23,625 bases of DNA from Candidatus Moranbacteria bacterium RIFCSPLOWO2_12_FULL_48_12 (lineage in GTDB: Bacteria > Patescibacteriota > Minisyncoccia > Moranbacterales > UBA1568), in assembly GCA_001784735.1 (NCBI GenBank), contig MFSB01000041.1, forward strand, positions 1 to 23,625, read 5' to 3'. The position numbers and the translations under genes were made by a program. The notes under the pieces were generated by a model, which saw nothing but the letters and a program-made list of their open reading frames with translations, was not told where the DNA came from and did no database searches. Shown here one piece after another: positions 6,956-14,252 of this stretch; the stretch's first letter is position 1; each line of letters starts with the position of its first letter.

Positions 6956-8310
6956 CTGGGCGCGATGTCGAGATGCACCCAGGGATAGCTATTATCGACG
7001 AATTGTTTGAGAAAAACGGCCGCCGTGATGGCTCCGCCCCAGCGTTTTTTCGTATCGTTCGCGACATCGCCGAAAATCCCCTTGATTTCCGCATCGTATT
7101 CCTCCCACAGCGGCAGCGGCCAGACGTAGTCCCCGCTCTCCTCCCCGAGATGGCGGAACGTCAGTTCTAATTTTTCATCAGCTGTAAAAAGTGCCGTCGC
7201 CCGTTCCCCGAGCGCTACCATGGCGGCTCCCGTCAGCGTCGCCACATCGACGACGAGCGAGGGCTTATAACGCTTGGCATAATGCAAGGCGTCCGCCAAA
7301 ATAATTCTCCCTTCCGCGTCGGTATTGAGAACTTCAATGGTTTTCCCCGACATGGAACGGAGAACATCTCCGGGGCGATAGCTCGATCCGGAAGGCATAT
7401 TTTCCACCGCCGGAATGAGCGCGATGACGTTTTTCTTCAATTTCAAACGAGCGGCTGCCGCGAGCGTATGAATCACCGCTGCCCCGCCGGACATATCCAT
7501 ATTCATCCCCAAGATGGAATCCGTCGGCTTCAAATTGAGTCCGCCCGTATCGAACGTGACACCCTTGCCCACGAGCACGACTGGCCTCTCGTTCTTCTTA
7601 CCGCCAAAGTATTCCAAAATGATAAAACACGGCTTGGCATCGGATCCTTTGCCGACCCCGAGAATGCCGCCCATCTTGAGCTTTTCCATTGCCTTCTCAT
7701 CCAGGACAGAAACTTTCACCGGCAACCCTTTCACGGACTCTCGGGCGTGCTGGGCCAAGATTTCCGGCGTCATCTCTCCGCCCGGCATCGTCGCAATGTG
7801 CCGCGAGCGGTTCACCTCCTCGCCGATGATGATGCCCTTTTTTATCCCCGTCTGGATTTCCTTATTATTCGCATTGGTTAAAACGACCGTACCCAATTTT
7901 GAGAAGCCTTCTTTGGGTTCGGAAAGATAATCACGAAATTCGAACTGCGCCATGAGAAAATTCACCGCCAAGAGTTCCGCCAGTTCTCCATCAGATACTC
8001 CCGAAAATGGTTTAACCACATTTTGTGCAATTGCATAATTCGTGGTATAGCCTGCCAGGCGTTTGAAATCTTGAAAATCAAGAACGATAGAAGTATATTT
8101 TTTGGCCAGCGCTTCTTGCACCACCCGGCGCGCCAAGAGAATAAGTTTTCTCCGGGTCACTTTTTCCGGCTCATCAATCTTCAGCACGCAGGTATGTCTT
8201 CCGCCCTGTGAGATAACCACCCCATCCTTGCCAGTCGTCTCGAAACGAAACGCCAATGCTCCTTTTTTCGCCCAATATGCCATATTTTCCCGAGAAATCC
8301 GTATGTCCAT
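6868..8310 (-). CDS. pepA: Leucyl aminopeptidase (M17)
   Basis: The 480-residue cytosolic two-metal aminopeptidase removes N-terminal residues from peptides. The M17 catalytic domain is complete: VGKGVTFDTGG with K249 and D254, D272 in MNMDMSGG, and the signature NTDAEGR (329-335) with D331 and E333. The N-terminal ~160 residues are the variable M17 N-domain. Length is near the family norm. The last 28 codons, from MTTLPDEF onward, are the segment found twice more to the left, so this gene end appears to be an insertion target. In E. coli PepA is also a DNA-binding Xer accessory factor; nothing here shows that role. No Shine-Dalgarno precedes the ATG. Confidence 0.95.
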   Translation of the reverse strand: MDIRISRENMAYWAKKGALAFRFETTGKDGVVISQGGRHTCVLKIDEPEKVTRRKLILLARRVVQEALAKKYTSIVLDFQDFKRLAGYTTNYAIAQNVVKPFSGVSDGELAELLAVNFLMAQFEFRDYLSEPKEGFSKLGTVVLTNANNKEIQTGIKKGIIIGEEVNRSRHIATMPGGEMTPEILAQHARESVKGLPVKVSVLDEKAMEKLKMGGILGVGKGSDAKPCFIILEYFGGKKNERPVVLVGKGVTFDTGGLNLKPTDSILGMNMDMSGGAAVIHTLAAAARLKLKKNVIALIPAVENMPSGSSYRPGDVLRSMSGKTIEVLNTDAEGRIILADALHYAKRYKPSLVVDVATLTGAAMVALGERATALFTADEKLELTFRHLGEESGDYVWPLPLWEEYDAEIKGIFGDVANDTKKRWGGAITAAVFLKQFVDNSYPWVHLDIAPRMTTLPDEFLAKGSAGAPVRLLVRLLEKF

Positions 8311-8342
8311 AGATGAAAAATCTTAATAATTGGAGAAGTATC

Positions 8343-8373
8343 ATTCTAGCACATTCTCCCTCATTTCTGCCAA
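8343..8373 (-). promoter_or_regulatory. Putative pepA promoter
   Basis: On the minus strand, TTGGCA (8373-8368), a 19-base spacer and TAGAAT (8348-8343), with TGC just before it giving an extended -10. It lies 33 bases before the pepA start. The spacer is longer than ideal. Confidence 0.4.
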
Positions 8374-8443
8374 AAAATCAAAACTCGGAGCTAGAAATGT
8401 TCCCCTAGTCCGAGTATGAGTGGATGCGGCGCGTTGCCAGCTT

Positions 8444-8644
8444 TCAGCTTTTCCTCGGCCGACGCTGCAGCAATTCGGAGACGCTATCGTAGATACGATA
8501 GTACTCCGCTTCGAGATGCGGGTGATGTGCTACGCCCTGCGAGAGCTGCCCCCTCAAATTGAGGGCGGCCGCGACGTCACCTGCTCCAATTGCGGCCTTC
8601 GCAGCCACAATTTTTTCCATCACTTCCGGCTCTTCCATATTCAT
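8444..8644 (-). CDS. Small hypothetical protein, 66 aa
   Basis: A short helical protein beginning MNMEEPEVMEKIVAAKAAIG and ending in a basic tail, LLQRRPRKS. A strong Shine-Dalgarno (AGAGGAG, about 6 bases before the ATG) supports translation. No membrane segment and no family I recognise. It sits between rarA and pepA, same strand, and may be cotranscribed with one of them. Confidence 0.6.
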   Translation of the reverse strand: MNMEEPEVMEKIVAAKAAIGAGDVAAALNLRGQLSQGVAHHPHLEAEYYRIYDSVSELLQRRPRKS

Positions 8645-8717
8645 GTGCTGCTCCTCTTAAATAACTTCTCCAGAAAACAAAACGACCCCGACACTCAGGA
8701 TCGCCCGCTGTTTCTAT

Positions 8718-8738
8718 CAGAATGCATCGAGCATTCTG
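8718..8738. repeat. Hairpin between rarA and the small gene
   Basis: CAGAATGC-ATCGA-GCATTCTG is a perfect 8-bp stem with a 5-base loop. No T-run follows on either strand, so it is not a classic intrinsic terminator. It lies in the likely leader of the 66-aa gene or just past the end of rarA. Confidence 0.4.
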
Positions 8739-8772
8739 AGCAGCAATAGTTTAGCAAAGCTTTTACCTTTTG

Positions 8773-10005
8773 TCAAGCATGAGGATCTTTTTCTGCTGAC
8801 GGCTTGATAGTGATATATTTCCTTCCCTTGAGTTTATCAGGAAAATATTCCTGCTCTGCAGCTTCTTTGGTTTTATATTCAGGCGTGTATTTGTAGCCTT
8901 TGCTGTAGTCGAGCTCTTTCATCAACTTGGTCGGGGCGTTGCGCAGATGCAAAGGCACCGGTTCGTTGGGGAAGTTTTTCACATCTTCTTTGACTTTGCC
9001 GTAGGCGATGTAGAGGGCATTGGATTTCTTGGACTGTGCCAAATAGACGACCGCCTGCGCCAGATGGATCTCGCACTCCGGCATGCCGAGCATCTGACAG
9101 GCCTGAAAAGCCGCCACCGCCTGAGGCAGCGCAAAAGAATTCGCCAACCCTACGTCTTCCGAAGCGAAACGCACCAGACGCCTTGCCACATAGAGCGGAT
9201 CTTCCCCGGCTTCCAGCATCCGTCCCAGATAGTAGAGGGCCGCGTTGGCATCATGGCCGCGCATGGATTTATGGAGAGCCGAGATGATATTGTAGTGTTC
9301 CTCCCCGCCCTTGTCGTAGAGAATATGCGAACGCGCCACGATCTTTTCTACCAGTTCCGGCGTGATACTTTTTTCTTGCAAGGCGCAGGCTTCCAGAATA
9401 TTGAGAGCTTGCCGCGCATCGCCGCCGGAAACCGCTGCGATAAAAGCCAGCGTATCGACCGATGCGCTGACCTTTTTCTTCTTGAGTTCCGGATCGTCAG
9501 CCAGAGCTCGTTCCAGAAGATGCGTCAGCGTTTCCACCGTATGCTTTTCCAGAACGAGTACGCGCGTGCGCGACAGAAGCGCGGCATTGATCTCGAAACT
9601 GGGATTTTCCGTCGTCGCGCCGATCAAAGTCAGCTTGCCCGACTCGACAAAAGGCAAGAGAGCATCTTGCTGGGCCTTGTTCCAACGGTGGATTTCATCG
9701 AGAAAGAGAATCGTCTGTTTTCCTTTTTCATGATTTTCCTCTGCTCGCATGAGCACTGCTTGCAGATCTTTCTTGCCGCTGCTCACTGCCGAAAGCTGGA
9801 TGAATTCCGCTTGGATGATGTTCGACAAAATCCTGGCCAGCGTCGTCTTGCCGCTTCCCGGCGGTCCCCATAAAACAAGTGAGGGAACCTGATCGCGCTT
9901 GAGAGCATCGCGGAGAAACGATCCCTCGCCGAAAACTTTCTCCTGGCCGAGAAATTCTTCGATCGTCTGCGGCCGCAAACGCTCTGCCAATGGTATATTT
10001 TTCAT
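8773..10005 (-). CDS. rarA: Replication-associated recombination protein A (RarA/MgsA), AAA+ ATPase
   Basis: About 410 residues from the ATG at 10005 (MKNIPLAERLRPQTIEEFLG). The frame extends to 10164, but those 53 residues are encoded by an inverted-repeat element and have no family similarity. Walker A is GPPGSGKT, Walker B LFLDEIHR, and sensor 1 IGATTENPSFE. The C-terminal half contains the MgsA/RarA tetramerisation domain (FASEDVGLAN, YLAQSKKSNALY). The protein resembles clamp-loader ATPases and Mgs1/WRNIP1 and acts at stalled replication forks and SSB-coated DNA. No Shine-Dalgarno; a TATAAA lies just before the ATG. Confidence 0.93.
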   Translation of the reverse strand: MKNIPLAERLRPQTIEEFLGQEKVFGEGSFLRDALKRDQVPSLVLWGPPGSGKTTLARILSNIIQAEFIQLSAVSSGKKDLQAVLMRAEENHEKGKQTILFLDEIHRWNKAQQDALLPFVESGKLTLIGATTENPSFEINAALLSRTRVLVLEKHTVETLTHLLERALADDPELKKKKVSASVDTLAFIAAVSGGDARQALNILEACALQEKSITPELVEKIVARSHILYDKGGEEHYNIISALHKSMRGHDANAALYYLGRMLEAGEDPLYVARRLVRFASEDVGLANSFALPQAVAAFQACQMLGMPECEIHLAQAVVYLAQSKKSNALYIAYGKVKEDVKNFPNEPVPLHLRNAPTKLMKELDYSKGYKYTPEYKTKEAAEQEYFPDKLKGRKYITIKPSAEKDPHA

Positions 10006-10042
10006 ATTTATATAATCATGGGAGATGTTGATTTGAAGAAAT

Positions 10043-10167
10043 CTAAAGGTGTTCGTATTTGAGTACAGTTCGCGGCGTCGGCGAGGAGCTCCGTAAGCTG
10101 TACTCGTAGAGTACTGCGTCGAGCACCGGAGCCGAGAACAAAGAAATGTGCCAAATACGGACACCTA
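10043..10167. repeat. Inverted-repeat element (MITE-like) between xthA and rarA
   Basis: Terminal inverted repeats AGGTGTTCGTATTTG (10047-10061) and CAAATACGGACACCT (10152-10166) match at 14 of 15 positions. The interior is strongly palindromic around GAGTACTGCG/TACTCGTAGAGTA. CTA occurs just outside or at both ends, a possible short target duplication. It encodes no transposase. The xthA stop codon (10167-10165) lies within the right end. Confidence 0.6.
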
Positions 10168-10983
10168 GAGGATGGTAATACCTACCGGGCAATGATCGGA
10201 GCCCAGTATGTCCGGGAGGATGAAGGCGTCTTTCACGCGCGACTTGAGCGTACCGCTCACGAGAAAGTAATCGATGCGCCATCCCACGTTGCGGGCTCGG
10301 GCAGTGGCGAAGTGCGACCACCAGGAATAAAATCCCTTCCCCTGATGGAACAGACGGAACGTGTCTACGAATCCCGCCTCGATAAAGTTCTGGAATCCGG
10401 CCCGCTCCTCGTCCGTAAAACCGTGCTTGCCGACGTTTTGTTTCGGATTGGCCAAGTCCTCTTCCGTATGAGCCACATTCAGGTCGCCGCAAAATATGAC
10501 CGGCTTCTTTTTTTCTAACTCCTGACAGAATGCCAGAAACGCCGGGTCCCACTGCTTATGACGCAGTGCGAGACGACTAAGATCCTCTTTGGCATTGGGA
10601 GTATAGACCGTCACCACGAAAAAATCGGGGTACTCCGCCACGATCACCCGTCCTTCGGAGCACGGATCGCCGTAGCCATCATGTATCAGATGAAATTTTT
10701 TGATGATGTTTTCCGGAAAGCCATTGATGATAGTCAGTGGTTTTTGTTTGGTAAAGATGGCCGTACCGGAATAGCCCTTCCGGTCAGCCGAGTTCCAGTA
10801 TTCTTCATACTCCGGCAGATCGATTTCCGCCTGACCCTCGAGGGCTTTGGTTTCCTGCAAGCACAAAATATCCGGCTGATGCTTTTCTATGAACGGCAAA
10901 AACAGGCCCTTCTTATACACGGCCCGGATGCCGTTCACATTCCAGGATAACAGTGTGAGAGTTTTTTTCTTTGGCTTTGGCAT
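10165..10983 (-). CDS. xthA: Exodeoxyribonuclease III / AP endonuclease
   Basis: The 272-residue Mg-dependent enzyme cleaves 5' to abasic sites and degrades 3' ends in base-excision repair. Endonuclease/exonuclease/phosphatase motifs occur in order: LSWNVNGIRA (13-22), CLQETKA with the metal-binding Glu (~41), FCGDLNVAHTEED, WRIDYFLVS, and the C-terminal LGSDHCPV with the catalytic Asp-His pair. Full length for the family. A clear Shine-Dalgarno (AAAGGAG) lies 9 bases before the ATG. The stop falls within the neighbouring inverted-repeat element. Confidence 0.95.
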   Translation of the reverse strand: MPKPKKKTLTLLSWNVNGIRAVYKKGLFLPFIEKHQPDILCLQETKALEGQAEIDLPEYEEYWNSADRKGYSGTAIFTKQKPLTIINGFPENIIKKFHLIHDGYGDPCSEGRVIVAEYPDFFVVTVYTPNAKEDLSRLALRHKQWDPAFLAFCQELEKKKPVIFCGDLNVAHTEEDLANPKQNVGKHGFTDEERAGFQNFIEAGFVDTFRLFHQGKGFYSWWSHFATARARNVGWRIDYFLVSGTLKSRVKDAFILPDILGSDHCPVGITIL

Positions 10984-11027
10984 AATTATGAACTCCTTTA
11001 AAGACTCCTCTATACTATCATTTTACC

Positions 11028-11074
11028 GAATAAAAAAGAAAGAGACCGCCAGCGGCTTTTGAGCGCTGTCGGTC
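11028..11074 (-). terminator. Intrinsic terminator after the small membrane protein gene
   Basis: On the minus strand, GACCGACAGCG...CGCTGGCGGTC (11074-11044, one mismatch) forms a long stem with a loop of about 9 bases, followed by TCTTTCTTTTTT. It ends the transcript from the promoter at 11470-11442. Confidence 0.8.
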
Positions 11075-11130
11075 AGAGTGCAAAAACAAAAAATTACATA
11101 AACTGACATTGATTGCCCTGCGACCTGGCT

Positions 11131-11355
11131 TTAACTTGTAACGACCTTATAGGTTACGACAAGTATCGCCGCATTTAAAAGGGCAGCTTTTTCATTCATC
11201 ATTTCGGGCCACCAGATACGCATGGCGACGAGACTTAAAATCGTTAGAATGAAAATAGCAACAACGCCGAGAAAAACCCAATCCTCATGTACCAGACGAT
11301 AACAAGGGTACCCATCCTCATCAACCCCAAACGGGACTTCCTTCTTTGAAATCAT
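11131..11355 (-). CDS. Small single-pass membrane protein, 74 aa
   Basis: A strong Shine-Dalgarno (GGGGGAG, 6 bases before the ATG) supports this small gene. Residues ~27-46 (WVFLGVVAIFILTILSLVAM) form a transmembrane helix, with a second hydrophobic stretch at the C-terminus (LLNAAILVVTYKVV). The N-terminal 25 residues are polar and acidic. No family recognised. It is monocistronic: it has its own consensus promoter, a leader of about 80 bases with a GGGAC/GTCCC hairpin, and a strong terminator, suggesting independent and probably high expression. Confidence 0.7.
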   Translation of the reverse strand: MISKKEVPFGVDEDGYPCYRLVHEDWVFLGVVAIFILTILSLVAMRIWWPEMMNEKAALLNAAILVVTYKVVTS

Positions 11356-11441
11356 GATTGACTCCCCCAGAATTGTGAAGGGACGGTTGTCCCCCTTTAT
11401 GCTGTGACATTACTACTAAAGACCATCCACAGCAACAGGCA

Positions 11442-11470
11442 ATTATACACCTAGAAGATAGCCCTGTCAA
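11442..11470 (-). promoter_or_regulatory. Perfect-consensus sigma70 promoter
   Basis: On the minus strand, TTGACA (11470-11465), exactly 17 bases, then TATAAT (11447-11442). Both hexamers match consensus. It lies immediately past the miaB stop and drives the 74-aa membrane protein gene. Confidence 0.85.
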
Positions 11471-11480
11471 TGGCTACACC

Positions 11481-12722
11481 TTATTTTTTCCCTCTATAGA
11501 GCCTTTTTCCTTTGTAAGTAACGGCATCCAGTTCCGTATAGCGGCGTTTCTTCTCCATAATAGGGATGTCATCCTTCATCACCTTGGTCGCAGCCGTCCC
11601 GGGTCTGGGTGAATACCAAGCGATAAACGTCTTAGCAAAATCTACTCGTTTGGCAAGAGAAATACTTTCTTCGAACTGAGCCACTGTCTCTCCCGGAAAA
11701 CCGACGATGATATCGGTGGTGAATTCCACACCAGACACACGAGCACGAATCTTATCTATAAGAGCCAAATATTCGGCGCGAGTGTACCAGCGGTTCATTC
11801 GTTTGAGAACTGCATCGCTCCCCGCCTGTACTGGCAGATGGAGTGTGCGGTCGATATTTTCATGCCGAGCAATCACATCGATCAGCTCATCAGAAAAATC
11901 CCACGGATTAGCAGAAATGAAAGAAACCTTTTTTACACCTGCCGTCTGTGCCACCCGTTCCAAAAGATGCGGAAACAAGGTCGGGATACGGTGCCGCCCC
12001 AGATGCTTGACCATCACTGGCTTGAGGAGCGCGCCATCCGGCAGCACATACTCCTCCCCTTCATTTATTTTTTCCACCAAAAAATCCGCACCATAGGAAT
12101 TCACATTCTGTCCCAGAAGCAACACTTCGGTATAACCGGCTGAGACTGCCTGCTTGGCTTCCTCCAGGATATCTGCAAACGGACGCGAGCGCTCAGGCCC
12201 GCGCGAAAACGGCACGATGCAGAACGCGCAGTAATTGTTACAACCGTTGGAAATGACGATAGATGCCATTTTTCCTTTGGCTCTCTGCGGCATGTATTCA
12301 AATCCCACATCTTCGATCGGCAGGAATTCTACGTCCGGCAAGCGTGATGTCAAACGCTTCATCATTTTGCCGCCCGGCACCCGCGCGGCCGCCCCGACGA
12401 GGCACCCCGTCACCACCATGCGTGGAGATTTATTTTTTAGTTTCGTACGCAAACTTTTGATCATCCCATACACTTTTTCTTCAGCCCGGTCGCGTATCAC
12501 GCAGGTATTCAATATAAGCACGTCCGCTTCTTCCAGTGCCTTGGCGCGCATAAAACCCCGCGATGCATAATAGCTCTCGAGACGCTCGGAGTCGGCCACA
12601 TTCTGCTGACAACCGAAAGTTTTGATGAAATATGTTTCCACCATACGCATTCGGGCATTGTACGGCGCTCTTTGATAAAAATCAACCCCGTATTCATTTT
12701 TCTTTCTCTTCTCTCTTTCCAT
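11481..12722 (-). CDS. miaB: tRNA-2-methylthio-N6-dimethylallyladenosine synthase (MiaB-like)
   Basis: A 413-residue radical-SAM methylthiotransferase. The N-terminal UPF0004 domain supplies three cluster cysteines, C38 (TFGCQQN), C74 (LNTCVIRDRAEEK) and C107 (VTGCLVG). The radical-SAM CxxxCxxC is C161/C165/C168 (NGCNNYCAFC). It adds a methylthio group to i6A37 of tRNAs; the RDRAEEK variant favours MiaB over RimO or MtaB. The protein stops about where the C-terminal TRAM domain normally begins, so TRAM seems absent. The start is uncertain: ATG at 12722, or internal ATGs at 12650/12644 directly before the conserved YFIKTFGCQ. A TTGATT-17-TACAAT promoter-like pair ends 6 bases before 12650. Confidence 0.88.
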   Translation of the reverse strand: MEREKRKKNEYGVDFYQRAPYNARMRMVETYFIKTFGCQQNVADSERLESYYASRGFMRAKALEEADVLILNTCVIRDRAEEKVYGMIKSLRTKLKNKSPRMVVTGCLVGAAARVPGGKMMKRLTSRLPDVEFLPIEDVGFEYMPQRAKGKMASIVISNGCNNYCAFCIVPFSRGPERSRPFADILEEAKQAVSAGYTEVLLLGQNVNSYGADFLVEKINEGEEYVLPDGALLKPVMVKHLGRHRIPTLFPHLLERVAQTAGVKKVSFISANPWDFSDELIDVIARHENIDRTLHLPVQAGSDAVLKRMNRWYTRAEYLALIDKIRARVSGVEFTTDIIVGFPGETVAQFEESISLAKRVDFAKTFIAWYSPRPGTAATKVMKDDIPIMEKKRRYTELDAVTYKGKRLYRGKK

Positions 12723-12724
12723 CT

Positions 12725-12760
12725 TTTACCATCTATCGACGGCCGTCGATAGATGGTAAA
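12725..12760. repeat. Perfect 36-bp palindrome in the miaB leader
   Basis: Each 18-base arm (TTTACCATCTATCGACGG) is the exact reverse complement of the other, with no spacer. It ends 2 bases before the longest miaB start and has no T-run on either side, so it is not a normal terminator. It could be a mobile palindromic repeat or a regulator site. Confidence 0.75.
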
Positions 12761-12790
12761 TGTAAATATGGACGTTCCCAATGTTCTCTC

Positions 12791-12796
12791 ATTATA
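12791..12796 (-). promoter_or_regulatory. Possible miaB -10 element
   Basis: A perfect TATAAT on the minus strand lies about 70 bases before the miaB start at 12722. The -35 is poor. If used, the palindrome would be in the transcribed leader. Confidence 0.35.
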
Positions 12797-12855
12797 AGGA
12801 AAAAGGAGCCTTCTTGCATCCGACCCTTAACCATTTTGCTCTATTTTAGTCAGTA

Positions 12856-14034
12856 TCAAGATAAGGTTTTTTCTACTATGAGCTGGCCGCAGGCGGCGGC
12901 GATATCATCGCCCATCGTCCGCCGCCGCATCACCGTCACACCGGCCTCTTTGAGCAGTGTTTCAAAACGCGTAAAATCCACCGACAGACTATCCCGATAA
13001 ACGCTTCCGGCTTGCCTGCCCGAATCGCTACGCGAATCGTTGCGGGCGGGCCCCGCGATTCGTTTCGAATTTTGCGGGGTAAAATTATATGGGATGAGAT
13101 TGATGCGAACCTTGCCAACCCGCCGCGCGAAACGGATAAGCGCTTCCGCATGCATCTCTGTATCGTTTATTTTCGAAAGCATCACGTATTCGAAAGTGAG
13201 ATGGCGGCGTCGGCTCTCATTCTTCTCAAAATATTCTTTCGTCCATACCATGAGCTCCTCCAAAAATGTATCGAAAGAGGTCGGCATCATCGCCTTTCTC
13301 GTTTCCGAGTCGGCGCTGTGGAGCGATACCGCTAACCGCACTGCCGGCCACTCGGGATCTTTGAGTATCTTTCGAAGCATCGGAAGTAAACCGACGGTAG
13401 AAACCGTGATATGCGTTGGTCCAAGATCGGTGTGTTTCAGCAATTCTTGAATAGCAAGCTTGACAGCATCATAATTAGCCAGCGGCTCTCCCATTCCCAT
13501 AAAAACGACATTGCTAATCCGTTCAGGAAGCTTGGGTCGCTCATGTAAAAACATTTTCCAGAAACGATATTGATCAACAATTTCATCGGAGATAAGATTG
13601 CGCGTAAAACCCATTTTCCCCGTCGCACAGAAAGTGCAGGCCATAGCACAGCCCACTTGGGCCGAAACGCACACCGTCCACTGACCCCGCGCATTGTGCA
13701 TCAAGACCGTCTCTACACGCGCTTCGTCACCAAGCGTCACGACCGCCTTATATGTATCTTTTTTCACGCTTTCCAGAACATGCGCTGGGCGAAGAGCGAG
13801 CCAGGGCATTTTTTCATCGAGCCTCTCACGCATCAGAAACGGCATAGTGGAAATGCCAGAAAAATCCTTGAAAGAGGGATCAAAAAGGGCTGTTTCGAAT
13901 TGCCGGAAGCGGAATGGCGGCGCTTCGGGAAAGAGCGAAAAAAATTGTTCTTTGCGGATCCCGTTACAAGCTAAAACAGACGATTTTTCACGCTTTGGTT
14001 CTTCCTGGGATTTTTTAACAGATGGAGAATGCAC
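12856..14034 (-). CDS. rlmN: 23S rRNA/tRNA adenine-C2 methyltransferase
   Basis: A 392-residue radical-SAM enzyme that methylates C2 of A2503 in 23S rRNA and A37 in some tRNAs. The cluster cysteines are C129/C133/C136 (VGCAMACTFC). The two mechanistic cysteines are C122 (VCVSAQ) and C382 (GDDIAAACGQ). MGMGEPLANYD and VSTVGLLP are typical. Between INLIPYN and FTRFETLLKEAG, residues ~320-350 form an extra Arg/Ser-rich segment encoded by a hairpin repeat carried in frame. The annotated start is GTG (14034); this region lies in a 15-bp inverted repeat and the N-terminal 20 residues are not conserved, so the true start may differ. Confidence 0.92.
   Translation of the reverse strand: MHSPSVKKSQEEPKREKSSVLACNGIRKEQFFSLFPEAPPFRFRQFETALFDPSFKDFSGISTMPFLMRERLDEKMPWLALRPAHVLESVKKDTYKAVVTLGDEARVETVLMHNARGQWTVCVSAQVGCAMACTFCATGKMGFTRNLISDEIVDQYRFWKMFLHERPKLPERISNVVFMGMGEPLANYDAVKLAIQELLKHTDLGPTHITVSTVGLLPMLRKILKDPEWPAVRLAVSLHSADSETRKAMMPTSFDTFLEELMVWTKEYFEKNESRRRHLTFEYVMLSKINDTEMHAEALIRFARRVGKVRINLIPYNFTPQNSKRIAGPARNDSRSDSGRQAGSVYRDSLSVDFTRFETLLKEAGVTVMRRRTMGDDIAAACGQLIVEKTLS
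13010..13080. repeat. Palindromic repeat carried in frame inside rlmN
   Basis: Nested inverted repeats: GCCTGCCCG (13014) pairs with CGGGCGGGC (13043) with one mismatch; CCCCGC...GCGGGG (13051-13079) encloses GATTCG/CGAAT; and CGAATCG recurs. The segment encodes residues that other RlmN proteins lack, with no stop in the rlmN frame. Confidence 0.6.
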
Positions 14035-14059
14035 AAAATTATTATTAGCTTGTAACGGG
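13960..14059. repeat. 15-bp inverted repeat spanning the rlmN start
   Basis: CCCGTTACAAGCTAA (13960-13974) and TTAGCTTGTAACGGG (14045-14059) are exact reverse complements 70 bases apart. In the rlmN mRNA they would pair to enclose the GTG start and the first ~20 codons. This could lower translation, or mark the ends of an inserted fragment. Confidence 0.65.
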
Positions 14060-14108
14060 ACAAGAAAGAGGCATCATAACTATACAAAACTGCCTTACAG
14101 AAGCAGGC

Positions 14109-14137
14109 AGTATAACTTTACTTGAGAGAAAAAGCAA
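14109..14137 (-). promoter_or_regulatory. rlmN promoter
   Basis: On the minus strand, TTGCTT (14137-14132), 17 bases, TATACT (14114-14109). A 7-bp inverted repeat, ACTGCCT (14089-14095) with AGGCAGT (14105-14111), overlaps the -10 and could be an operator. Confidence 0.55.
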
Positions 14138-14148
14138 TGTTTCTTCTT

Positions 14149-14244
14149 TAATTTCTAATTCCTAATATCCAATATCTAGTAAAATCCCGATGACTAATGA
14201 CTTCAAAGTCTTTGTTTAGAAATTAGTTATTAGAAATTAGAAAT
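14149..14244. repeat. Two opposed arrays of period-7 A/T-rich repeats
   Basis: 14149-14176 reads TAATTTC, TAATTCC, TAATATC, CAATATC. 14217-14244 reads TAGAAAT, TAGTTAT, TAGAAAT, TAGAAAT, the same family on the other strand. Together they lie between the rlmN promoter and the end of the pilus operon. No gene is seen in 14140-14252. Confidence 0.6.
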
Positions 14245-14252
14245 TTTCTAAA

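Noticed and set aside
8947..9873. 308-codon plus-strand frame
   Set aside because: It lies fully antisense to rarA, whose motifs are intact; it is a codon-bias shadow.
10006..10164. N-terminal 53-residue extension of rarA
   Set aside because: It is encoded by the inverted-repeat element and has no RarA similarity; MKNIPLAERLRP is the usual N-terminus.
11030..11440. tmRNA or RNase P RNA, given the strong promoter and terminator about 400 bases apart
   Set aside because: No tRNA-like ends, no CCA end and no conserved core was seen, while a plausible coding sequence with a Shine-Dalgarno is present.
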